Assembly (NCBI GenBank): GCA_030651065.1
Contig: JAUSCU010000043.1
Location: forward strand, 1-35,245
Source of the DNA: Candidatus Omnitrophota bacterium
GTDB lineage: Bacteria > Omnitrophota > Gorgyraeia > 1-14-0-20-64-10
Reading direction: 5' to 3'
DNA length: 35,245 bases
The position numbers and the translations under genes are program-made. The notes below the pieces were generated by a model. The model saw nothing but the letters and a program-made list of their open reading frames with translations. It was not told where the DNA came from and ran no database searches. This document shows positions 25,101-32,048 of the stretch, one piece after another; position 1 is the stretch's first letter; every line of letters starts with the position of its first letter.

Positions 25101-26734
25101 AGATCATCAAAGCGCTCCGATCTCATCCGGGCGGCCGGCTGATGGCGACAGATCTGGCGAAGTTGACCGGCCTGGGCAGGGTGGCCCTCTACACTCACGA
25201 CTATCGTTCGTTGGTTGCAGCGGAGAACAAACGCCGCGCCGGGATGAAACGCCCCAAGCTGGCGATCGAGCTTCGAGAATATCAAGAACATACGGAGGAT
25301 CCGGAGCAAGCGATCGTGAAAGCGCTCCGGTCCCATCCGGGCGGCCGGATGACAGTGAAAGAGTTGGCGAAACGGGCCGATGTGGGCGAGTTAACCCTCT
25401 ACAATTACAACTACCGTTCTCTGGTTGAGGCGGAGAATAAGCGCCGCGCCGGGATGAGACGGCCCCGGCCGGCGATTATCCTTCTAAGGCCTGGCCGCCC
25501 CCCATCCGCCGCCGGGTTGGAGGAAGAAACTCGGCGGGAGTTTGTTCAGAAGCTTGTCGGAGCGGCGGTTCAGGCCAACAGCTGGGTCCGGGTGTTGGGA
25601 ACTCTGGCTGGCTCGGTAACGGTGGCGTTGCCCGCGGAGAGCCCGGCTCCGCCCACAGTAGCTTGGCCTCCACAAGTTTCCCGGAAGGATTCTGTAAGAA
25701 CAGTGACCGGTTCGCTATTGGGTTACGCGCATATGCCGGAGATTATCCGGTCCGAGGCCGAAAGTCTGAAGGCTCAAATGGTGCCCGAATCGCAGCTTGC
25801 TTTGGCCCACTACGTTCAGTCCGTTATCAATTCCCGGCGTCAAAGCGGAGAGGTGGCAATGGCGCATCACCGTGCTGCCGATCTTTTCCGTCATCTGGAG
25901 CAGGGGTCTGGAGACAGTGAATGGCTCCGCTCGGTTTTTCAGCAGATTCGAGGAACGGGGGAGATTCGGCTCGCCCCGGATCGCGGTTTTTGGATCGATG
26001 AACTGCTCCGAGCGCCGCTGCGGGAGATGACCGATGAGGAGTTAACCCAGGCGCTCACGGCCAGCACCCAATCTTTTTTATTGGAACTGCGGCAGAGCAT
26101 GGCGTTCGCGGTCGACGTTTACTCCACGGTTCGGAGGCAATTCCATCAAAATTCTTCTCCCACTCCCCAACGGGACAGAGAACCCATCCAGGCTAAGCTC
26201 GAAACTCAGCCGGATGCTCCCGCGCCAAAACCAGCGGATTCCGAATCAGAGACGCGTTCTCCTTCAGAAATTCCTGACCGGCCCGCAGTGGTGGAGGAAC
26301 TTGTGGTGGATGAAATGGTTCCGCTCTCCATTCCGGTGGAGCTGGCCGCGCAGGAGCGGCTCTGGGTTCATTTGGAGAACGGAACATTTGGGAATCTATC
26401 GAATGTGACCTGGAGGGTTATTCCGTCCGAAGTGGAGGAGGCTGTTTCCCGGCTGGCCGATTTCAAGGAGCAGGATGGAATCCAGCGGTTTATCTTTTTG
26501 GATGCCGGGACGGCCCAGATTCAGCAGATCGAAGCTCGTTTGCCGGTAGGTCACGCGCCAGTTTTTCAGATCGACGAAGAAACGGCGACCTACCTCTCTC
26601 CGGCCGTGATCGCCGCGCTGATGAGTTTCCGGGAGCTGGCCCCCGATCTTTTGGGCCCGGACGGGGTGCGCCCCGACTACGAACTGACCCTTCGCCGATC
26701 CAAGGCGGGGGACCTGCTGCTGACACTCGCCTAA
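22190..26734 (+). CDS. Giant exported mosaic protein 2 (function unknown; shares N-terminal motif, AGLEE linkers and HPGG/YRSLV repeats with giant protein 1)
   Basis: MKISLRRLLAAFLCLSLTLPAGASPELSRRTLRAGLEG...SAGLEEE; AGLEE motifs at 22319-22339, 25043-25063, 25505-25525. Confidence 0.85.
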   Translation: MKISLRRLLAAFLCLSLTLPAGASPELSRRTLRAGLEGTVESELSAGLEEETPLAMTLRQLDLTQTEMGRALARLGFNGRKAVPQPTLSTWAMGQRPTPEGVLRRLPILHRIYSYRYLARIREKAGLTPEEFWNALEAAGWHSDQPISGRTLAHWKKRGVPQEVLDLLPEVGRIGHRFSASFGKHSNYHDPDRVAQKLMRVLDRLGEKRLTSSRFFSRVNGRVRLNPTQASKLLGGHPTSTTLLQAHKTGKSLADQVNDVLDAALRRRDDLSRRLGKWGVWEIEIKKSRQVDKRPWSYQRLSSVARRAKNAGLSFQQKLLQLGSQSKTPLGRELKSAHSQIVRTDNFPLYGRSWAKFLRAHKVPLKKAYDRPPRQRTPIAVYVGLKRGPKGEPILDPKKLVGHVLLNRWKTLSKNPRVRRAKTVFLVVSTWRSNDGQVLFSHNGTPRATDLDPKTFNPKKPFRLIIEVAGRDPHHEAQVAWLLNTSRTVYPFEGQTRVYLSPLFRSGRVARGSVLFRAVTAIRPELRSEIASLEPETVYLTHVKTSRKHGAKSRQAYFDAGAGRRSTSMPYSKEKPAKLTVRVDPTTWDSLAGWEMHHARKVFPRSDRPAQISYQVFLDPPVDNNGLVDASAADSITATLTSWEQLWREVVPSSAEKVVLQGGVLHPTSSSDWLNLTFEGEPYSTSIRKSSTAKDIPLQLEFLGQDLLRRPQVMRRMDTGEVVYPASQHRRIRVGTLLYKAAYEFGEDAIRAALKQAGESVAFEHIPVIQLGQRAAFRDPLRGVYRRLSVPFRPGFTVNATAHPLKSSASANGDPREWILSEAHDEKNGRLVFVHRDQIRHARAIALHKTGQIASTEEQVEAVQRLYRWGYFNKPNGLTTDHLVDLLFDYHGEVFGTTATNGMFELTVAASTRFPKEPGRFWETVYLSLKEAEHIKPARAADRHLLDVASQLAAGLEETSQDRQWKSTHAKIIKALRSHPGGRLMATDLAKLTGLGRVALYTHDYRSLVAAENKRRAGMKRPKLAIELREYQEHTEDPEQAIVKALRSHPGGRMTVKELAKRADVGELTLYNYNYRSLVEAENKRRAGMRRPRPAIILLRPGRPPSAAGLEEETRREFVQKLVGAAVQANSWVRVLGTLAGSVTVALPAESPAPPTVAWPPQVSRKDSVRTVTGSLLGYAHMPEIIRSEAESLKAQMVPESQLALAHYVQSVINSRRQSGEVAMAHHRAADLFRHLEQGSGDSEWLRSVFQQIRGTGEIRLAPDRGFWIDELLRAPLREMTDEELTQALTASTQSFLLELRQSMAFAVDVYSTVRRQFHQNSSPTPQRDREPIQAKLETQPDAPAPKPADSESETRSPSEIPDRPAVVEELVVDEMVPLSIPVELAAQERLWVHLENGTFGNLSNVTWRVIPSEVEEAVSRLADFKEQDGIQRFIFLDAGTAQIQQIEARLPVGHAPVFQIDEETATYLSPAVIAALMSFRELAPDLLGPDGVRPDYELTLRRSKAGDLLLTLA
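25093..25475 (+). repeat. Two tandem HPGG/YRSLV repeat units in giant protein 2
   Basis: KIIKALRSHPGGRL...HDYRSLVAAENKRRAGMKRPKLAIEL and AIVKALRSHPGGRM...YNYRSLVEAENKRRAGMRRPRPAIIL; 210-nt period (agcgctccg at 25111 and 25321). Confidence 0.9.
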
Positions 26735-26742
26735 AAAATCGC

Positions 26743-26779
26743 TTGACACAGACTTCCGTCTCGTGTACTTTTGTCTACA
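26743..26779 (+). promoter_or_regulatory. lexA promoter with candidate LexA operator overlapping the -10 and start codon
   Basis: TTGACA (26743-26748), 17 nt, TACTTT (26766-26771), ATG 26779; TGTA-8nt-TACA dyad 26764-26779. Confidence 0.6.
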
Positions 26780-27444
26780 TGAAGACTGAATCCCTTACCG
26801 ACCGGCAAAAACAGGTTCTGCATCTGATCCGGCGCCATCTCTCCTCCGACGGGGCTCCCCCCACCATCCGTGAACTCAGGGAGGGCTTGTCCTTGAAATC
26901 TCTTCGCGGCGTCACCGTCCATCTGGACGCCTTGGTCCGAAAAGGGTACATCCAGCGCTCCCGCAACGCGCGGGGCATCCGGATTCTGGCGAAGGGTGAA
27001 GGCCCGAGAGTGAAGGGCGGAGAGGTGATTCGCTTACCTTACACCCTGGATCCTTCGCCGATCTTTATCCCAGTGGTCGGCCGGATCGCGGCCGGAGCCC
27101 CTCTGTTGGCGGAACAGCATATTGAAGAACGGCTGGCGGTGGATCCCCGCTTTGTGCCCGGTCCCGGCTGCTTCGCGGTTCGCGTGCACGGCGACAGCAT
27201 GATCAACGCCGGCATTTCGGATGGCGACTACATCATGGTCCGGCCTCAAGCCGAGGCGGACAACGGCCAGATCGTGGCGGTGCTGATCGAGGGAGAGGCG
27301 ACCGTCAAGCGTTTCTACCGGGAAAAGGGCGGCCGGATCCGGCTTCAGCCGGAGAACCCGGCGGTCGATCCGATTTTCGTCAACCCCCGCGACCAGTCGG
27401 TCCGGATCCTGGGGAAGGTGGTCGGCCTCTTCCGAAAGATGTAA
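26779..27444 (+). CDS. lexA: LexA repressor
   Basis: LTDRQKQVLHLIRRHL...PTIRELREGL, GRIAAGAP cleavage site (Ala-Gly), GDSM Ser, ATVKRFY Lys. Confidence 0.95.
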   Translation: MKTESLTDRQKQVLHLIRRHLSSDGAPPTIRELREGLSLKSLRGVTVHLDALVRKGYIQRSRNARGIRILAKGEGPRVKGGEVIRLPYTLDPSPIFIPVVGRIAAGAPLLAEQHIEERLAVDPRFVPGPGCFAVRVHGDSMINAGISDGDYIMVRPQAEADNGQIVAVLIEGEATVKRFYREKGGRIRLQPENPAVDPIFVNPRDQSVRILGKVVGLFRKM

Positions 27445-27466
27445 GATAGAGGCAGGAGGATCCCCG

Positions 27467-27694
27467 ATGCCTAAAGCGTTCGTCATGATTGATGTCCATC
27501 CCGGCCGCGAGGCCGACGCCCAGGATGTAATCCGGAAGATGCCGGGTGTTGAGTCTGTCTATCAGGTCACCGGCTCCCACGACATGATTGCCTTTGTCGA
27601 CGCGGAACCCTATGAAGAGCTGGCGGTCATTGTTTCCAAGATGCGCAAGCTGGACGGCGTTCGGGCGACCGACACCGAGCTCGTGCTCCGCTAG
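27467..27694 (+). CDS. Lrp/AsnC ligand-binding (RAM) domain protein without HTH
   Basis: 75-aa ORF KAFVMIDVHPGREADAQDVIRKMPGVESVYQVTGSHDMIAFVDAEPYEELAVIV. Confidence 0.85.
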   Translation: MPKAFVMIDVHPGREADAQDVIRKMPGVESVYQVTGSHDMIAFVDAEPYEELAVIVSKMRKLDGVRATDTELVLR

Positions 27695-27697
27695 CAG

Positions 27698-28354
27698 TTG
27701 AAAGATTCCCAAGTCCACGCGGTCTTAAGGGCCCTTCAAAAGTTTTCAAAGACCCGTGATCTTCCCGCCGTGGAACGAATCGAACGGGAGAGCCGCGATC
27801 CCTTCCTGGTCCTGATTTCCTGCCTCCTCTCTCTGCGCACCAAGGATGAGGTTACCGAGGGTGCCAGCCGCCGGCTGTTCGCGCTGGCGAAAACTCCGCA
27901 GCAGATGCTGAACCTCTCTCTGCCGAAGATCCGAAAACTGATCTACCCGGTTGGTTTCTACCGCACGAAAGCCCTGCGCGTCCATCAGATCTGCCACCAC
28001 CTGCTCGGCCGGTTCCGGGGTAGGGTGCCCGAAACCCTGGAGGAGCTGCTCACGCTGCCGGGGGTGGGCCGGAAGACGGCCAACTTGGTGATGACGCTGG
28101 GGCACAAGAAGGAGGGGATCTGCGTGGACGTGCACGTCCACCGGATCTCCAACCGGTTGGGTTACGTCCGGACCCGGAATCCTTTCGAAACGGAGATGGC
28201 GTTACGGGAGAAGTTGCCGAAGAAATATTGGATGGAATACAACGCGCTGCTGGTTTCGTTCGGCCAGGAGCTCTGCCGGCCCCTTTCCCCCTGGTGCAGC
28301 CGCTGCCCGGTCCGGAGTTACTGCCGGCGGGTAGGGGTCACGAAGAGCCGCTGA
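27698..28354 (+). CDS. nth: Endonuclease III
   Basis: LPGVGRKTANLVM HhH, VDVHVHRISNRLG, C-X6-C-X2-C-X5-C [4Fe-4S] loop CRPLSPWCSRCPVRSYC; TTG start. Confidence 0.93.
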   Translation: MKDSQVHAVLRALQKFSKTRDLPAVERIERESRDPFLVLISCLLSLRTKDEVTEGASRRLFALAKTPQQMLNLSLPKIRKLIYPVGFYRTKALRVHQICHHLLGRFRGRVPETLEELLTLPGVGRKTANLVMTLGHKKEGICVDVHVHRISNRLGYVRTRNPFETEMALREKLPKKYWMEYNALLVSFGQELCRPLSPWCSRCPVRSYCRRVGVTKSR

Positions 28355-29063
28355 CGAAGGGCAAGTTGACCTTCCGGGCCGGCAGGTCTTGGATCTGAAA
28401 GTTTTCTCCCTCCACCCCGTATTTTAGGAAACCCAGCGCGATGGGCTTGCCCAGCGCAGGGGAGAGGCAAGAAGAGGTGACGACCCCGGCCGGCTCGCCG
28501 CCCAGAAGGATGGGGCTTCCCACCATCGGAGCCAGGCTGCTTTCCATCACAAATCCAGCCAGAAGGCGGGGCGGGTGGGCCCGGTGCTTGATCCGGGCGA
28601 CGATCTCCTGCCCGACGTAACAGCCCTTCGTGAAGCTCACGAACCGCTCCAGCCATTCGGAGCCTAGCTCGTTCGGGATGACTTCCGGTGTCAGCTCTTT
28701 TCCGATGCCTGGGACGCCTGCCGAGATCCGTTGACAATCCGTTTTTTCGGAAACCGTCCCAGTCTTCGAAAAAGCCAGCTGGACCTGTTCGGAAATTCGG
28801 TACTTTTCCAGCAGAGCGCGGTCAGATTCAGCCCTCTCGGCGCAAAGTTCCAGGAGAATCTCTTCCGGCTGGACAGAAATAAGCACGGCCAGCTGGATTT
28901 TTCCAAGCCGATCCAGCAGGCAAGCGGGACGAACTTGTCCTACAGACATCCCTTTGATATCCTGAGTCAGCAAGCGATGCAGAAAAAGGGCACGGTCTTT
29001 TCCGCGAACAGCGAGGGTGGCCCGCTCGGCCTCACCAAAGATTAGCGTCAGATTTTCTTCCAT
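28338..29063 (-). CDS. ygfZ: YgfZ/GcvT-like folate-binding Fe-S maintenance protein
   Basis: FTKGCYVGQEIVARIKHRA signature (KGCYXGQE); MEENLTL start at 29063. Confidence 0.88.
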   Translation of the reverse strand: MEENLTLIFGEAERATLAVRGKDRALFLHRLLTQDIKGMSVGQVRPACLLDRLGKIQLAVLISVQPEEILLELCAERAESDRALLEKYRISEQVQLAFSKTGTVSEKTDCQRISAGVPGIGKELTPEVIPNELGSEWLERFVSFTKGCYVGQEIVARIKHRAHPPRLLAGFVMESSLAPMVGSPILLGGEPAGVVTSSCLSPALGKPIALGFLKYGVEGENFQIQDLPARKVNLPFVSGSS

Positions 29064-29078
29064 GGACTGGAGTCTACC

Positions 29079-29387
29079 ATGCCGCTCAGTACGGAACCCA
29101 ATCGAATCGAACGGGTCGGCGAGACAGCGCTCAAGGTCGTCTGGGGGGACGGGCACGAAAGCCTCTACGCGTGGGAGTTCCTGCGCGCTTCCTGTCCCTG
29201 CGCCGTCTGCCGCGAGGCCGCCCCGGCCGCCGCCGGGGTCAAGCCCGCCGAGATCAAGCCGGTGGGGAGATACGCGATGGCGATCCGCTGGAGCGACGGC
29301 CACGCGACCGGCATCTATTCCCATGAGTACCTGCGTTCCATCTGCCGTTGCGAAAGCTGTGTTCCTAATCAAATGACGGAGGGTTAG
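29079..29387 (+). CDS. DUF971 / gamma-butyrobetaine hydroxylase N-terminal-like domain protein
   Basis: VVWGDGHESLYAWEFLRASCPCAVC...RWSDGHATGIYSHEYLRSICRCESC. Confidence 0.85.
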   Translation: MPLSTEPNRIERVGETALKVVWGDGHESLYAWEFLRASCPCAVCREAAPAAAGVKPAEIKPVGRYAMAIRWSDGHATGIYSHEYLRSICRCESCVPNQMTEG

Positions 29388-29392
29388 AAAGA

Positions 29393-30349
29393 GTGATCCA
29401 TTCCCCGATGGCTTGGGCGGTTTTTGCGGGCGTCGTGCTCGGCATGCTGTCGATCGACTTGGGCGTCTTCCACCGCAAGGCTCACAAGGAGTCCTTTGGG
29501 GAGGCGCTTGGCTGGAGCGCCGTCTGGATCAGCGTGGCACTGCTGTTCAACCTGGGCGTCTTTATCGCGTTCGGCTCCCAGAAGGGGATGGAGTTCCTGG
29601 CCTCCTACCTCATCGAGAAATCCTTGAGCGTGGACAACATTTTTGTTTTCGTCGCGATCTTCACCTATTTCGTCGCGATCTTCACCTATTTCGCGGTGGA
29701 CAAGACCCATCAGCACCGGGTCCTCTTCTGGGGCATCCTGGGCGCTTTAATCATGCGCGGCGTCTTCATCTACGCGGGGTTGGAGATTATCGAGCGTTTC
29801 CAGTGGGTGACCTACATCCTGGGGGCGTTCCTGGTGCTGACCGGCATCCGGTTCGCCAAGGAGGACACGGAGGTCAACCCTGAGAAAAACCCGGTGGTCC
29901 GCTTCTTCCGGGAGATCGTGCCGGTGACCGCCACCTTCCGGGGCCAGTCCTTCTTCGTGCACGAACACGGCAAGTGGCTGGCCACGCCTCTGTTCGTCGT
30001 TCTGCTGGTGGTGGAGGTGACCGACGTGATCTTCGCCACCGATTCGGTGCCGGCCGTCCTTTCGATCTCGCACGATCCGTTCATCGTTTACTCATCGAAC
30101 GTTTTCGCGATCTTAGGGCTGCGTGCCCTCTACTTCGTGCTGGCGGGGGCGATGGTCAAATTCCACTACCTGCGTTATGGGCTGGCGGCGATCCTGATCT
30201 TCGTGGGGGCCAAGATGCTGATCCACGGCTTCTACGTGGTTCCGATCGGGGCATCGCTGGGGGTGATCGGGACGCTGCTCGCCTTCTCAATCTTCCTATC
30301 CGTGATGAAGTCCCGCCGCCACGCCAAGCATCACGCCCACCACTCTTAG
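29393..30349 (+). CDS. TerC/Alx-family integral membrane protein
   Basis: SLSVDNIFVFVAIF, HRVLFWGILGALIMRGVFI, EVTDVIFATDSVPAVL; GTG start. Confidence 0.92.
   Translation: MIHSPMAWAVFAGVVLGMLSIDLGVFHRKAHKESFGEALGWSAVWISVALLFNLGVFIAFGSQKGMEFLASYLIEKSLSVDNIFVFVAIFTYFVAIFTYFAVDKTHQHRVLFWGILGALIMRGVFIYAGLEIIERFQWVTYILGAFLVLTGIRFAKEDTEVNPEKNPVVRFFREIVPVTATFRGQSFFVHEHGKWLATPLFVVLLVVEVTDVIFATDSVPAVLSISHDPFIVYSSNVFAILGLRALYFVLAGAMVKFHYLRYGLAAILIFVGAKMLIHGFYVVPIGASLGVIGTLLAFSIFLSVMKSRRHAKHHAHHS
29651..29692 (+). repeat. Exact 21-bp in-frame tandem duplication within terC
   Basis: gtcgcgatcttcacctatttc repeated exactly twice (VAIFTYF x2). Confidence 0.98.
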
Positions 30350-30582
30350 CCGATCTGCTTGGCGAGGGAGAAGTCTTTTTCGGTGAGGCCGCCGGCGGAA
30401 TGGGTGCAGAGGGTCAGCCGGACTTTGTTGTAGCGGATGTTGATGTCGGGGTGGTGGTCGGCGGCTTCGGAGAGTCCGGCCACTTTGTTCACGAAGGCCA
30501 TCGCTTCAGCGAAGTTTTTGAACTTGTAGGTTCGGGTGATCTCCCTGCCGTTACTCTCCCAATCGGGGACCGTTTCCATCAA
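30346..30582 (-). CDS. 4a-hydroxytetrahydrobiopterin (pterin-4a-carbinolamine) dehydratase
   Basis: TRTYKFKNFAEAMAFVNKVAGLSEAADHHPDINIRYNKVRLTLCTHSAGGLTEKDFSLA. Confidence 0.92.
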   Translation of the reverse strand: MMETVPDWESNGREITRTYKFKNFAEAMAFVNKVAGLSEAADHHPDINIRYNKVRLTLCTHSAGGLTEKDFSLAKQIG

Positions 30583-32048
30583 TACCTCGGCATGTCCGGC
30601 TCGACCTTGTCGGCCCAGGCCTCGATCCCGCCTTTCAGAGACTTCACCTTCGTAAAGCCAACCGTTTTCAGGAACTCCAACGCTCGCATGCTGCGCACAC
30701 CCTTGTGGCAGTGCAGCACCAGGTTGTCGGCGATGTTCAGCTCTTTATAGCGCTGCGGCAGCTGGCCGAGCGGGATCAGCGTGGAACCAGCCAGGTGGCA
30801 GATGTCGTACTCGTGCGGCTCCCGGACGTCGATTATCTTCACCAGTTTTTTATCGTCCAGCGCGGCTTTGAGTTCCTCCGCCGTGATCTCCAAGGAGCCG
30901 GAATCGGCCGCGGCGGTTGTTTGAGCGGCCGGAGCGATCCCGCAGAACTGCTCGTAGTCGATCAGCTTCGTGATCGTCCGGTTCGGGCCACAGATCGGGC
31001 AGGTCGGGCTCTTGCGCAGCTTAAGCTCCCGGAAGCGCATCTTCATCGCATTGAAGAGCAGCAAGCGGCCGATCAGCGGCTCCCCGTTTCCGAGGATTAG
31101 CTTGATCGCCTCGGTGGCCTGAATCGTTCCGATGATGCCGGGCAGGATGCCGAGCACCCCGCCTTCAGCGCAGGAGGGGACCAGTCCGGGCGGTGGCGGT
31201 TCCGGGTAGAGACAGCGGTAGCAGGGGCCTTTGGAGGCATCGAACACTGAAGCCTGCCCCTCGAATCGGAAGATTGAGCCATAGACGTTAGGTTTGTTCA
31301 ACAGCACGCAGGCATCGTTGACCAGGTAGCGGGTGGGGAAGTTATCGGTGCCGTCCACCACGATGTCGTACCCCTTCAGGATCTCCATTGCGTTCTCAGC
31401 GGAGAGCCGGGTCTCATGCGTTTGGATCGTGATATGGGGGTTGATCGCCTGCAGGCGCTTCTTGGCCACCGCGATCTTCGGCTGGCCGACGTCCTCGGTC
31501 GTGAAGAGCACCTGCCGCTGCAGGTTCGTGAAGTCCACCACGTCGAAATCCACGAGCCCGATCCGCCCCACACCGGCGGAGGCCAAGTAGAGTCCTAGGG
31601 GAGAGCCCAACCCCCCGGTGCCGATCAGCAGCACGGAGGCGGCCTTGATCTTCTTCTGGCCTTCCATCCCGACCTCCGGCATGATCAGGTGCCGGCTGTA
31701 GCGCTTGACCTCGTCATTCGACAGGCCCGTGCCGGTGGTGCCGCAGCTTTCCGCTCCGCCGGCGATCGAGGGGACGATGGTGATCGCGTCCTTGGCCGCG
31801 ACACGCGTGTCGAGCCCCTGCGTGTGGCGGATGTCCTCGTCATTGACAAAGACGTTCACGAAGGAGCGCAGCTGACCCTGCTCGTTGTAGAGATGCTTCT
31901 TTAGCTCCGGATACTTTCCGGACAACTGCTCCAACACCTCCTTGACGGTTGCCCCGGGCAGCTGGATCGTCTCCTGCTGGCCGACAAACCTCTGCAGAGC
32001 CGTCGGGATGAATACAGGGATGAGGTTATCGTTTCCAGAATTCTTCAT
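30579..32048 (-). CDS. Three-domain fusion: CysO/MoaD-like sulfur carrier + MoeB/MoeZ E1-like adenylyltransferase + rhodanese
   Basis: ...FVNVFVNDEDIRHTQGL...ITIVPSIAGG | RYSRHLIMPEVGMEGQKKI...GTGGLGSPLGLYL...CPICGPNRTITKLIDYEQFCG | IDVREPHEYDICHLAGS...HCHKGVRS. Confidence 0.93.
   Translation of the reverse strand: MKNSGNDNLIPVFIPTALQRFVGQQETIQLPGATVKEVLEQLSGKYPELKKHLYNEQGQLRSFVNVFVNDEDIRHTQGLDTRVAAKDAITIVPSIAGGAESCGTTGTGLSNDEVKRYSRHLIMPEVGMEGQKKIKAASVLLIGTGGLGSPLGLYLASAGVGRIGLVDFDVVDFTNLQRQVLFTTEDVGQPKIAVAKKRLQAINPHITIQTHETRLSAENAMEILKGYDIVVDGTDNFPTRYLVNDACVLLNKPNVYGSIFRFEGQASVFDASKGPCYRCLYPEPPPPGLVPSCAEGGVLGILPGIIGTIQATEAIKLILGNGEPLIGRLLLFNAMKMRFRELKLRKSPTCPICGPNRTITKLIDYEQFCGIAPAAQTTAAADSGSLEITAEELKAALDDKKLVKIIDVREPHEYDICHLAGSTLIPLGQLPQRYKELNIADNLVLHCHKGVRSMRALEFLKTVGFTKVKSLKGGIEAWADKVEPDMPRY

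Noticed and set aside
4888-25525. CRISPR array from recurring short repeats
   Set aside because: Repeats are in-frame, about 21 nt, irregularly spaced by hundreds to thousands of bases inside coding sequence; no spacer array or cas genes
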